Shown here in pieces: positions 42,701 to 57,059 of a stretch of DNA of 64,000 nucleotides; the stretch's first letter is position 1; each line of letters begins with the position of its first letter. The notes beneath the pieces were generated by a model. That model did not search any database. It saw nothing but the letters and a program-made list of their open reading frames with translations, and was not told where the DNA came from. This stretch comes from Ficedula albicollis (taxonomy: Eukaryota; Chordata; Aves; Passeriformes; Muscicapidae): the NCBI RefSeq assembly GCF_000247815.1, contig NC_021686.1:10390746-10454745 (forward strand), in the 5' to 3' direction. Position numbers and translations under genes: made by a program.

Positions 42701-44491
42701 TGGAGTGTTTCCTGTGATAAACATATAATGTGACTGTCCTTGATCATGCAATAAAAACAGTATCACTTGCCAATAAACCTTTAATTTAGCCTCATCATTT
42801 TGACGATTAGAATTAAGAATTTTCACTGATAAATAAGTGCTCTTATGCAGTGGCAGCTTGCTCCTGGAATATATACACACATATACATAATATATGTGTA
42901 TGTAAACTATTAAAGGACAAAGGATTGTTTTCCATATGGACTAGGTAATTTTATTGCTGGTTATAGACTATAAATATGCCAAACAGAAAACACCATTTTT
43001 CTAATTTTACATGTAAAACTGTAAGGCATATATATGGGCAGGGAATTTCAGTGAATTAAAATTCCAAGGAAGAAGGTCTCATGTGCATATACATAAAGGA
43101 TGGATAAAGTACCATAACTGTAATTTGCAGACTTTCTTCAATCCTCACGAACACAGACAGGGAATTGAATCCAAATTTAGCTACCCAAATTGTTCCCCTA
43201 TATTGATCATATACACCCACATATTTCAGGTGGGCTGGATTCAGCAACTCAACTGTTTTCATACTGGCAACCTGCTTTTAAAAAAAAAAGCGGGGGCAAA
43301 AGCATTTTTAACATATATTAGGAAAACTGGTGTTTTCCCTGGGCTGACAGATAATTTTGAAACAATCCTGTTCTGCTTTATGAGTCTGGCTATGCAAAGA
43401 GGAAGTGAGAACAGATTGATTGCAATGGAATATTCTGTATTTCCAGCTGTTTTCTCGAGCAATGGTGAACACATCCCTACGTTACATTTTGGAAGGAAAA
43501 AGCTGTCGCAGCACACAAGAGGTATGCAGGTTACACAGGATGCTCCATATTTAGAAAAAAGATAATTTTGCTAATGAAATTTTATTTTCATTCTTCCACA
43601 TTGCACTTGCTTTATATTTCTGAGACATCTTAATACCTCACTTGCCATGTTTTTCTTCCATAGCACATATTCAATTTTTTCTCTATTTAAGCTGAAAGCA
43701 CCATCGACTACATCCCAATTTGTATTTTAACATGCTATAGGCTAAATAAACCCAAATTTTGACTAACATAGTTGACCTGTAAATAATATATATGAAATGA
43801 TCAATATAATAATGACCTGTAGGGAATTGTAAGATATTTAAAACAAGTCTGGCTATACTTTGCAGGGCTATCAAGTAATTAAATCCACTTAAAACATATT
43901 TCTTCTCAGATACCATTTCTTCCTCTTTAGGTAAAAAAATTGGTAAACTGGATTATCCTGAGAACGTGAACTGAACACAGAAAAATGGTTCGGCACCTCA
44001 CCCTTTTAAGTCCATCCTTCATGCTCTAGTTCTATTACGAATAATAAGCTGAGCAGCTTAATGCAAAGCACTGGGATCAGAAAGTTTTGAATGGGTTGTT
44101 CCAACAAAAACACCAATCCGTGCTGTCCCAAACCCCAAGTTTTGCTCCGTGTAGCTGCTGCCTTCCCCTCCTCAGTCACCAACGCGACGACTGACAGAAA
44201 TCTGCCAAGTCACTTTGAAGTAAAAACTAGTTGATTCTAGGGAAAAACAATAATTAGTTGCACTGTGCAGACAGAAGCCCTCCAGAAATATGCATGCGTA
44301 TTAAGGATGTTATTATAGGAGATAGGTGGGGGAAAGCACTCTTCCTGCTTTTTGCCTGGTTTACAGGGATTTTTCCCAGAGCAAACCCCCACTGCCCTTC
44401 CCTGTTCTCCAGGCTGAGCCAGTTCCTTCCCCCCCGCCCCACCAGAGAAGGAATCCCCTTTTCCAAGTGGATTATCAGCACGAGCAGCTTC
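39764..44491. other. USP22 intron 1, 5' end region (minus sense)
   Basis: AT-rich intron with an imperfect inverted AT/CA repeat at about 42876-42901. The 160-codon plus-strand frame at 43083-43565 resembles nothing I know. GC rises from about 44340 as the promoter region is approached. Confidence 0.5.
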
Positions 44492-45033
<542 letters not shown>

Positions 45034-45259
45034 CTTTAAAGGAAAAAGACACATACAACCGGGCGAGCCGCAGCCCTCGGCGCTGGGACCCGCTCCCAGC
45101 CATTGTGCTCCGCGCAGCCCCCGGGGCTCGGGCGCGGCCCCGCGGGGCTCCACAAAGCTCCGCCACAGGCCGGACGTGCCCGGTGCCCCGGGCCTCCCCT
45201 CCCCCCGGTATTCCGGGAAACCTCCGGGAGGAGGAGGAGGAGGAGGAGGAAGAAGCGGC

Positions 45260-45261
<2 letters not shown>

Positions 45262-45301
<40 letters not shown>
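45262..45301. repeat. Poly-C run of 40 bases in CpG island
   Basis: A C run that follows a GGA/GAA triplet tract (45228-45258) and GCGGCGG. At this length it could be partly natural, but it resembles the longer artefacts on either side. Confidence 0.7.
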
Positions 45302-45303
<2 letters not shown>

Positions 45304-45520
45304 GAAAAGCCGCCGGGGCAGGTGGCAGGGAGGGAGGCCCCGCCGGGGCTGGTTCCCTCCTTCATCCCGGTGCCCCCCCTCGCCATCCCGGAGGCACCGA
45401 GCGCTTCCTCCTGTCTCCCCCCAGGACCGCGTGCCGGAGCTCGGGCCCACCTGCCCCGTGGGGAGGGAAGGAGGGAGGGCTGCAGGGGGACCGGACCCGT
45501 CCCCTCCCCGCGGCGGCGGC

Positions 45521-46643
<1,123 letters not shown>

Positions 46644-46682
46644 CCCGCGAGGGAGGGAGGGGCGGGGGGAAGGAGCGCGGCG

Positions 46683-46922
46683 ATTGGTGCGCCTATCTGT
46701 CAATCTACCCATTTCTACTGTCTCATTGGTTCCTTTTCCTTTCTTCTCTCCCCCTCCACCCTTCCTACCTAGCATTTCCCCCGCCGGAAAGAGGCGGGAC
46801 ACTCCGGACGATTGGCAGATTATGTGACCAACTGAAATAAGAGGTGGGGTCTATGTGGTGGGAGCGGCGCTATGATTGGCTGGGATGGACGTCAGTCAGG
46901 TTGCAAGCAGAGAGCGGATTGG
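46683..46922 (-). promoter_or_regulatory. Cluster of five CCAAT boxes
   Basis: ATTGG occurs at 46683-46687, 46725-46729, 46811-46815, 46875-46879 and 46918-46922. All five read CCAAT on the minus strand. CCAAT boxes bind NF-Y and usually lie 60-100 bp upstream of the start in TATA-less promoters. The repeated orientation and location just upstream (minus sense) of the C run fit a USP22 promoter, but NF-Y sites work in either direction. Confidence 0.65.
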
Positions 46923-47110
46923 CGGTGGCCGTGAGGGGGCGGTCCCTCCCAGAGCAGCCTGCGCTGCTGTCACATCCGCTGGTCCCGCTCTCGCCGTTCC
47001 CTCAGTGGTTTCCTGAGGGAAGAGGGATCTCTTGAGGGGAGAGGGATCGCCGGGCTCCCGGGAGAAGCTCCGCGCCGCGTTCCGACGGGCTCCCAGGCCC
47101 GTATATGGTC

Positions 47111-48570
47111 CCTCCATACTGCCACCCTGCATCCTGGTTTCCATAGGGAAGAAACAAAAGCGGTGTATAAGCAGAACTGGTGTTATTTCAGCTTTTTCCT
47201 GTTCAAGGAAATGGGAAGACAGTGAAGAATGTTGGAATCTGTATATAGTTTTCAGCTTGTATGTCACACACACTATAGGGTTACATAACGGAGTGAGGCA
47301 GGAGGAAAGGATGGGAATTATGCCGTGGTTTCTGGAGAGAGAGACCGGAGGCTTTGCAGAGGCTTCTTAGACAAGCACTGCAAACACTGTGCCACAAGGA
47401 AATTGTGGTGAAGTGACCCCACATTATCTCACCAATCCCATTTTTCAGTGCGTGTTAATCACATTCCTCCGGAGCTGCAACCTTGAAATCTTCACCTTGC
47501 AGATTTTCATGTAGTGTCCAGTTTCCTGACCTGCTGCTGCAGCTTGCAAGAAATAAATACAAAAAACTGTAACAATCACCTGAGGGCTTTCCTCCAGAGG
47601 TGCTGCTGTTTTAAAAAGAAAGCAAGGTAGGTAGAAGGAAACTTAGTTTATGATTTGTATATAGCTAGAAGGTTTGGTGGCAGAGTAGGGCTGAGGAAAG
47701 AGCCGGGTTTGTGCCCTCAGGCTGAGGCAGCAGCAGGACATGATGTCCTTCTGCATGGGACACACGGAATTGCTGCTCCTGGCTCACACTGCTTATTAAC
47801 CTCTCCCAGAAATCCCTCTTCCATGCAGTCTGGGGATTACACTCCAGTGATAAACCTGGAATTGCCCCACAGGTGGAAAAAAAAGATGCCAAGAGCCAGG
47901 AGAGGGCCCGATTATCCCGCTGTGTACACAAATTGCACTGAATGTTTCAGGAGATTATGAGTGGAATGTGGAGGGAAGCTGTACCCTCTCTTTGACCCTA
48001 TGTAATCATTAGACCTATTAAGTCATCAAAGTGCAGCCTACACCTCCTTGGAAAGGGAACAGGAATTGGTGCTGCACATCCTTCCCATGTTAACCCAGCT
48101 TCCAGGGAGAATTAATCAGTTTTCAAAAGCAAAAGTCAGAGAAAGCCAGCCCCTCCCCTGTGAAAACCACCTAAACATCCCTCAGAAAAGAGGGAAGTTA
48201 AGAATTGCCAGCTCAAGGTGCATAGAAGGGAAGAGGATGGGTGATTAGTGTCCTAACAGCATCTAATAATTATTCTCTGAATATTTCCAGTTAAACAAAG
48301 TCCCTGATACTGCTACAGTCTAAATACAAGCAGAAAGTTATTCTTATTCTGCACCAACCTACTGTTACTAATCTGGAGCTTTTCTCCATGGCTACCACAT
48401 CAAAACAGGAGATAAAGATAAAAGAGAGAATTTCTGCCAGTGAAATTTAAGTCCATCTCGCTGAAAAAAACAGGATACCAAAGAGACAATACATATGTTC
48501 AATGTCCTGCAGACTGAAATTTTCACGGAGATTTCTTTGCCACTCTGTCTTGCAGAGTCCCTGTATTTAC
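47111..48570. other. Intergenic sequence upstream of USP22
   Basis: GC falls off quickly after the island. Frames are short and unrecognised. A transcript diverging from the USP22 promoter is possible, but no splice pattern supports it. Confidence 0.5.
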
Positions 48571-49109
48571 TCCCTGTAGGGTGTGGTGTCTTATGCAAAA
48601 ATAACACAAACTGTGAGTTTAAATGCAATTGGTTTAAGAAACACCTTCATTTTTTAGTGGTTCTCTCTCAAAGAGAGAACTTTTGGAAAAATACGGATCT
48701 CTCTCTCTCTCTCTCTCTGGCCATTTCCAGAACAATTAGCACAGTTAACTATTCCTGTCCTGGAGGTTTCTGGCTTGGCTGAGGATGTGAGGAGCATTCT
48801 CTGAGCTACAAAGAACCCACATGAAGGACACCCATCCTGCACCACACCTGGTGAGACCCATTGTCACTTCCCAAAGGCAGCAATGTAGAAATCCAAAGAT
48901 CAGCTTAGGGGACATTTTCAAAGTATAGATGTTAGCTTTCAAACTTAAAGTTCCCCCAAGATTTCCTTAGCACCTTATTCTTCATAGAAGGCGTTTATTT
49001 ATGCTAGAAATTCAGCTTGGGGTTTTTGTGGTAAATTGAAACCAGAGTAAAAATCCACTTTGGAACAGTGTAGAAAACAGTGGATTTTGAGATTTTTTTG
49101 AGGTCAGCT
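48571..49109 (+). repeat. 539-bp direct duplication, copy 1
   Basis: Begins TCCCTGTAGGGTGTGGTGTC and ends TTGAGGTCAGCT. It recurs at 49118-49656 with no difference that I could see. It contains a (CT)10 tract at 48699-48718, repeated in copy 2. The sequence is non-coding. Confidence 0.93.
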
Positions 49110-49117
49110 CCTGATTT

Positions 49118-49656
49118 TCCCTGTAGGGTGTGGTGTCTTATGCAAAAATAACACAAACTGTGAGTTTAAATGCAATTGGTTTAAGAAACACCTTCATTTT
49201 TTAGTGGTTCTCTCTCAAAGAGAGAACTTTTGGAAAAATACGGATCTCTCTCTCTCTCTCTCTCTGGCCATTTCCAGAACAATTAGCACAGTTAACTATT
49301 CCTGTCCTGGAGGTTTCTGGCTTGGCTGAGGATGTGAGGAGCATTCTCTGAGCTACAAAGAACCCACATGAAGGACACCCATCCTGCACCACACCTGGTG
49401 AGACCCATTGTCACTTCCCAAAGGCAGCAATGTAGAAATCCAAAGATCAGCTTAGGGGACATTTTCAAAGTATAGATGTTAGCTTTCAAACTTAAAGTTC
49501 CCCCAAGATTTCCTTAGCACCTTATTCTTCATAGAAGGCGTTTATTTATGCTAGAAATTCAGCTTGGGGTTTTTGTGGTAAATTGAAACCAGAGTAAAAA
49601 TCCACTTTGGAACAGTGTAGAAAACAGTGGATTTTGAGATTTTTTTGAGGTCAGCT
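49118..49656 (+). repeat. 539-bp direct duplication, copy 2
   Basis: Offset from copy 1 by exactly 547 bases. Eight unshared bases (CCTGATTT, 49110-49117) separate the copies. The (CT)10 tract is at 49246-49265. An identical microsatellite length in both copies argues for extreme recency or a false duplication. Confidence 0.93.
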
Positions 49657-52338
49657 TGAGGGGGGGCTTGAGGCAAAACTCTACATGTCATAAACCCCTT
49701 GCTTTCTGTCCTGTGAAGACCCCAGAATCTTTCCTATGAAATATAAAAACTTCCAACTCTACAAACACTTCTTGATTGTTGCAGCCCACACACTAAAGGT
49801 GACACAACAGCACAGAATAGCAGCCAAAACAAAATAGGAGTGGAAAATAGTGACAACATTTTGTCAGGCAGTAATTGTTCAAATCAGGGCCTGCTTGCTG
49901 CACACACACACATGAGTTCACAAGTTTGTTGTAGTTTAATTTACTCTTGGGCATAGCTTGGGAGTGTTTCTAGAATAAAACCTTTTGGTGCAGCAGATAG
50001 CTTGGGAAAGGATTTGCCTCTGGGGGATGGAAACAGTTTCAATCCCTCCTGTGTCTCTTGGAAGAATTTTTAATTTTAAAGCATTGATGATTATGCTAAT
50101 TAGTGCTTACCCTCAAATGCCAGTGGAATATAAATGTTGATAGTAGCTAAAACACACTGCAAATGTGCAGCAGAGTCTTCCTCCAGAGAGTCATCTGCAT
50201 TCCATGATAGCTCAGCTGGGGAGAAGCAGCATTCCTCACATGGAAAAGCAAAGTAACTGCATCTTCTATCCATGTCATCCCAAGGTGGCACTTCTAGGCT
50301 CCTCTGGATTGCCAGGAATCAACTGGTGCCTCATCACTTGGGCATGCTTTGCTATGATATGTGTTAAAACGTCCAGTTTAGTTCTCAGGTACAGGAACCT
50401 TTCCCTTCTATCAGGTGTGTGAGCAGCATCAAGGATTTGGGTAGGATTCCTCCCATAACCCTGGATTACAAGTGGAGGTGGCCTAAGGTTGGACCTGCAA
50501 GAGGCTGAAGCCCCTGGCTCCACAAGTGGATTTGAAGGGGGATGCTCAGGAGCTTTGCTCCTGCAAGCACAAGGGCTCTCCATGCTAATAACCAATACAG
50601 AATACGTGAAGATTCCTCAGTACCTCTCCTGCATTTTTTCAGGCACTCTAAAAAATACAAGTTCTTCCACATTCTAAAAGGAAGGAATTTACAGAACAAC
50701 TCTGCTTACCAAAACATACAGAGAAAAATATTTTAAAGCCTAAAAAGAACACTTTCACCTCTTAAAAATTACCCTATTTTTAATCTTCAGGATTTTTTTC
50801 CCCTGAGCTCAAGCCTTTTGTCATCCAAGCATTGTAAACTTCCATCCAAGTAGTACTTCCATTGCTTAATCCAAAGGCTTCAAAGCAGATGAGGTTGTAT
50901 GTCTGGCTGCAAGGCTTAAAGCTCTGGAGATATCACCATGGTGTGATTCTGCCTGAAGCTGATTGCTTCTGAATCCCTACAAATTTCAGCTGAGTTACCT
51001 CACACCTGAAGGTCTGTAGGGAAACACTGGTACCTGTCATTTATCTTGGGGGTGGAGTACTGTCCTTGCTAGAAAACCAAATGGGTTGAAAAGTCCCAGC
51101 TATACCAGCTTCTCTAAAAAGCCTTGTTTTCATCCCAATCCATTGGTAATGGCACCTGGTAGGTGCCAGAGCAGAGATTTCTGTGTGGCTCAGTCTTAGC
51201 ATAGGACACAGAGTGGTTTCTTGAATCCACAACATTCCATGATAAAGGATTAGTTCTGCTGTGCAGATCCTGCCAGAAAGATTGTTAGTCCAAGGACTTG
51301 CACAGACAAATGGATTTCAGTGGATCTAGCTGACTTTGAACTTGGTAATTCAACTTTTGACATTCTCCCTTGGAATCGTGGCCCCTGTACAGCAAATTTA
51401 AAGGTATTGACACTAGAATTCCTTGTCTTTGAGATCTTTTGCAGACCTCTTCAAAGCAGTGCACAAGACTCCAAGGATTCATGGCCAATGGATTGAAAAT
51501 AGTCCTAGAAAAACACAATGCCTGTGCTTATTTTTCTGGAGATCACTCGTTAGATTTCCCGTCAGCGCTGTCAGAGGGTGAAATCTTGGCCCCAGCTGAA
51601 CTCAACAGGAATTTTGCCACTGACTTGAATGGAGCTAAAATGTCACTCCTGCTATTTGTCAAGTCAATTACATCCAGACAATACTTTAACATCTGGCTTC
51701 AAGTGAACACACAGTGCAGTTCACTCCCTCAGTGAAGACAGCACAGGACATTGACTATCTCCATAAAAAATGAAACATTTGTTCTTGGCAAGCTGCTTGT
51801 AAAGAAGAGGGGATCCATCCAGTGACATCCAGGAACCAAGTCCCTGTTCTTTAGTCTATAGTTATTGGCAATAGCATCAATAGATTTTCTGTCACTTTCT
51901 GGGAAGAATGTCAAAAGCACCCATCTACTGTTGCAAGTCATTCTGTTGCAAAAACTTTGTTTAGAACAGCAGGTCTGGCCTCTTCTGTGGTTTCTCACAG
52001 ATGAGGGGGGTTTTCACCCAGTTCATCTTCTGTTTCCCAAGGCACTAGAAGGTCCCTTGTTATGTCAGGGAGCAGCATTACCATCTAAACCCTTCTCTAA
52101 ATATGGTAGTCAAAAGGTAAGGCTGAAGGACAACTGATCACAGGAGAAAACATGGTGTGAGCTCATTTCCCTTTCTAAAAACCCACCTGAGACAAGGCAA
52201 TATTGATTTATTGCAAAATACAAAGGTTAGGTCACCCTCAAGTGGGGAACACTTTTTCCTGGTAGGGAAAAAACCAAACCCTGTATATAGGATTATTTCA
52301 TCAGTGGTGATTAAAAAATCCATTTGAATGGGAAGCAT
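49657..52338. other. Intergenic sequence, no gene seen
   Basis: Moderate-GC sequence with a short CA tract near 49901-49911. Frames up to about 106 codons overlap on both strands without family resemblance. Confidence 0.5.
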
Positions 52339-52525
52339 CACAGAATCATAGATTGGTTTTGATTGGAAGAGATATTGAAGATTATCCACTTCCAGCCCCA
52401 TGCTCTGGGCAGGGACACTTTCCACTAGACCAGGTTTCTTCAAGCCCTGTCCAACCTGGCCTTGAACACTTCCAGAGATGGGGCATTATAACTTCTCTGG
52501 GCATCCACAACTTCTCTGAGTCATT
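52339..52525 (-). mobile_element. CR1 LINE 3' fragment
   Basis: Forward reading gives the reverse complement of a CR1 3' end: CACAGAATCATAGATTGGTT, then 'gggcagggacactttccactagaccagg', 'ccaacctggccttgaacacttcc' and 'tctctgggcatccacaacttctctg'. About 190 bp survive. A short segment (ATTATAACTTCTCTGGGCAT) seems partly repeated near the 5' end of the copy. Confidence 0.9.
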
Positions 52526-55500
52526 GGATGATGTCTGGAAGAACAGAGATGTACAAAGAGAGCGGGCTTTTATACACCAGGTAGACAGGGATCTGTTCCC
52601 AGCTCTAGTACTGCTCACCTGTGCAAAACCAGCTTCCCTTCGTCTCCTTCCATCCCCTGGGATGCAAAACCAAACTCAGCCACCAGCATCTGATGAGCCT
52701 TAATTCCCAGCACTTAAATAATTAGCTTCTCAAATGTACGAAAACAACTCTCATTTTCTGGATTAATGAAGGGAGCAGGGTTCCACTGAGCACAGCTATT
52801 ATGGGGCTGCTAATGCAGTGTTTGATTCCGTGGCTGCCACTGAGCACGGAGCAATCCGGGCCCGGGGGAGCAGGAGCACAGGGAGAGCAACGCTGCAGGG
52901 TTACAGTGGAAGCCAGCAGGGGAAACCCTGGCAGTGCTTTGTGGGTTTATGCAGAGGGAGGGATGACTTTATTTCATCTCCTGATGATGATGCCACATAA
53001 CCCAGAAGAAGGCTGAAGCTCAGGGAGAGTGAGGGTGGGTAGTTTGCTTTAATCACAGGCCAGGTAAAGGCAGTTTCTGAAGCAGGGTAACAAAAATGTG
53101 ACACAAACAGAAACCTAAAGCTTAGGTAGTCACAGTCAGCTTCTGCTCAGTTTCTGTAGCCAGAGCAGTAAAGAATGGCAAGGAGCTGGAAGACTACAGT
53201 GGAACTGGAATGTTCTTGTCCTCTGTGTTCATTTGGCTGAGGAGCTGGTAGGAAACTGGTTGCAAAAGGTCAATCTTGCCTCATTTTGGCAGGTAGGGGC
53301 ATCTAAACTCTTCAAATAAAATTTATGTTGTTTCTTTGGGATCTTTGCACAGAGCTGGCAAGTTTGTTTATCCCAAATGGAAGGAGAAGGGACTGAGGAA
53401 ATGTTAGCCTGCAAAGGCTGCCTTGCTCTGCCCTGGGAGGTTTAAACTGAGGCCACATTTCATGGACAACTCAACACTGTTGGGACTGTTCCCTTCCTCT
53501 CTCTGCATCTGCTTCCCTGTCTTGTACATGGCTTTGGGAGGAGAGAATAATTACAAAATCAGGGAATTTGAGCTGTAACTGCAACCACTCAACAAAGTCA
53601 TGCAGCTTCTCAGAGAACTGGAGATGAAAAGGCCTGGAGTGTTGATTTCCTCAAATTCTTCAGCTATCAAAGAGCCCTTGAGTACATGTCATTCTCCCCC
53701 ACCCATTAGTACATCCAAATTAGTGGTCTTGCAGCCCTGGATGTGGATTTGCATCTTCTCACACTGAAGTTCTCCAACAATATATCCTCGAGCACATGAC
53801 ATCTGTCACACCTGCAAAATAAACCAAACCAAAACTTCTGTAAGAAAAGCCTGAAGTTGCAATGGATGCCCTGGGTTAATCAAGAACCTTGGTGAAGATG
53901 TAGCAGGAGTTGAGAAGTTAACACAGAAATTCAGGGAATTGTGGTGATTTATGCAGCAAAGTTTCTGCTTCATTCAGTGCCAGGCACCAGGGACACCAGG
54001 CACCTGCAGGTGCTCAAGAATCTCAGCACCTTCCCAAATCAGGAGCACTTCCCTAGAGTTGGTCATTCAAAATTAAGCTCCTTTGAAATGCATGGATGCT
54101 GCTTCTCAGGTCAGGGCTTGTTGGGCCACTGACTTCAGAAGAGTAATTTAGCTGAAGCAATCAGGAAATAATTATTACAGTGGAGAGTTAAAAGACAGTA
54201 ATTAAACTGTATAAATAAATAACTGAAGTGACTAAAAAAGTCCACCCAAAGCCTACTTTTGGAGCACTATTTAATGTAAATGAATCACTTAGTGGACAAT
54301 ACAACAATCATCTGTTCAGCTTCTATTCATTATCAAAAACAATACAGAAGGATTGGCAGGGAATAGCCGTGTGCCAGAGGGAGCCCTTTAGGAAATACCA
54401 CAGAATCTGGACTGGCTTTTGTCTGTTCTTCTATTGTGTTCTGACAATGCCTTGCTAATGAATGTCCAACGTCATTTTAGTTGTCTTTTTCTTTTTCTTT
54501 TTTTCCCCAAAACCAGATCAGTGGTAATCTTGGCCTTCCAGGGTTGCTTGTTCCTGTTGAGAAGACTTCCACACATTATGTATCAGTTTAGCCAAGGTCC
54601 AAGAGGATGTGTTGTCTCAGGCCCTCTGGGAAATCCCACTGTAGGTGATGAGACAAAATCCTTTGATTTGGGAAAAAATCCAAGTTTTAAAGAAATCATC
54701 ACGTGTCTTTGAAACATGCAGTACTTTAGTGAGTTGTATACTCAGTAAATTTGTCTTTTGTTACTCTATTTGAAAGGACAATAACCTCATTCTGAGAAAT
54801 AAGCTGCTTTTCCACAGGGAGTATTTACACTGATCATTCCCAGAATTATCATGGGAGTTATCTGCAGGAAGCTGCAGGCTAAAGGGAATCCCCATCAGGA
54901 ATCTGGGGAGCTAAACCTATGCTAGAACAAACAAAGGTAAGACAATAACAAGCACTAAAATGCTGTCATTATACCTCAGAATTATTGATCCTCTGACATT
55001 CCCATCTATTGGGAGTTAGTGGTTTGGAATAGCTCCAAGTTCACAGCTGAGGGTGCAGCAGAGGGGTTCCCTTTTCTGACCTGGCTCCTTGGCTCACTCC
55101 TGCATTGCTGCTGCAACTTCCAGCTCCTGCAGCGTTGCTGGTTTGACTCGGTGGAGCCCTGCAGTGCAAAATCACTGTGACAGTCTGAGTTAAGAAAAAA
55201 GGGCAACAGTGATACACTTCAGAGAATAAACAGGCTTTTCTGCTGAGAAAATGCACGTGGAATAGCACCCGGGTTTGACTTTTCAAGGCTGTCTCTGAGG
55301 TTGTTTTATTTTGTATTAAAGAAAATCTGAGGCTCTGCAGCAAATTTCTGCAGCCAGGGATGATTTCTGTCAAATCCAGTGACAGGGGAGGATGTGGGTT
55401 TCTAGTTAACGTTATCTAGAATTTGAGATAGAAATGCACACTTCATAAAATCTTGCTCCAAGCTCAGTCTTCCAAATAAAACTGAGATGGCATCAAACCC

Positions 55501-57059
55501 TCCAGGGCCTTATGCTTGCAAAATCCCCACCAAGTTCGCTGCAAGCCTGGTGAGCAATTTGGGAGTTTCACTCACAGCATGAACTCAGAATGCCACTGAA
55601 GGTGGGACTTGAGGGTTGACAGCCCCTCTGGGGGCTATTTCTGATATTACTATTTCCAGCTTCTCCCTGTCCTTCAGCTGGAGATCATTGGGGCTGCAGG
55701 ATGGGTGGCACATCTTCTCCTCTCTGTGTCACCGCAGTGCTCAGAATAGAAATGGAACCTGAAATAATTGCTGGGTTGGATGAATACCCTGGGCTGTGTG
55801 TGGGGATGCACAGCCCAGCTGCCACCTCGGGGGCAGGACTGAGACCTCTGACAGTGAGCTGGGGCAGCAACAGCCAAAATCCATTCTCCTGGAATTGCTA
55901 CAGCTCTTTGGGGGGCACCACTAGTGTTACAGCTACCTCCAGAAACACCAGTTTTTGTATGGCCAAGCTGCCAGGTAGAGTGCTGAAAATGGGTGCTTAT
56001 AGCACCCTAAAACTGCAATCCTGAGTGCTGCCCTTTCACTAAAATAATCTGTCACTGGGCTTGGGCAGGGAGGGAAAACTGCTGAGCTTCTGATAAGCAG
56101 TAGTTCATTTTGCAAGATTATTGCCACTTTTTGCACTAATCGACACTTTTTTATAGTAATCTCTGTTAAAAGACAGAATTTCTCAAGTATTCTTTTGGTA
56201 GGAAAAGCTGATTATGGCAAAACTGGAATAATTACCCTCCTTTGTTTAATAAACTTCCCCTAAAATATATATTAAAAAAATATTCAGTAAAGTTCTGTTC
56301 CTCCCTGCTCTGGTAAAGAATTCTTTTTGTTAGTCCCTCGAGTGGATGCTTAAGTCAGGTCTCGCTGTAATTACACACCTCGCAGCAGTGCGGGAGACTT
56401 AATTAAGAGAGTCACTGTAGGTGTGTTGTCAGACGGATACAACCCAGTGCTGCTTGGAGAGGGCACCAACATCCAGCTGTAGTGGGCATGTTGGGGAAGA
56501 AAATTCAAGTTTGCAGAGGATTTTGAGATCCTCCTGCAAAAAAAAGGCAGCGTGAACACACCCAGCAGCAGCCTCTGTTCAAAGCCCCTCAACTCCATCA
56601 ACAGGGAGTCTGTGGTTTTAAAAATCTCTCTGTACTCACCAGGAGACGCTCTGCCACACGGCAAGATTTTGGATTCTCTCCTCCCCTCCTCCCAAAAGTG
56701 TGACTCACCAGTTTCAAATGGTGACATTTCATTCCCAAACTATTCCGGGAGCAGCTGGCTCCATAGCACATGGGGATGTGGGGAGAAGGGAGGAGGGAAG
56801 GAAGAGCCAGCTTGCACAGTGAAAACCACTCATTCTCTCCCCCACACAGGTATGCTGCTTTTAAATTTCAGAACCACGTAATTTGGGACACGCTGGCAAA
56901 TTCCATAGGAGAAAAACAATAAAACAAGCACATTTCAGGGGGAAAACAAAACAAACAAAAAACTATCTGCATGCGCCAGTGATGCAATTCCCTGTCAGCC
57001 AGGAGGGACTGGGAGAGGGGTTTGCTCTCCGGATGGAATAGATGTGAGGAAATGCCCTG
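52526..57059. other. Intergenic sequence, no gene seen
   Basis: Mixed-composition sequence with no recognisable exon, RNA gene or further clear transposon. Frames of up to about 118 codons (for example 56371-56727 minus) show no domains. Confidence 0.5.

Noticed and set aside
43083..43565. 160-codon plus-strand frame in intron 1
   Set aside because: No family resemblance, AT-rich intronic composition and no promoter or splice signals that fit.
45034..45103. Minus-strand ATG with good Kozak context starting MAGSGSQRRGLRLARLYV, considered as USP22 exon 1
   Set aside because: It does not resemble the USP22 N-terminus. It runs into the T and C runs, and no splice donor in a phase suited to exon 2 is clear.
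48571..49656. The repeated blocks as a CRISPR-like or satellite array
   Set aside because: There are only two long copies with no regular short repeats or spacers, in a vertebrate intergenic region.
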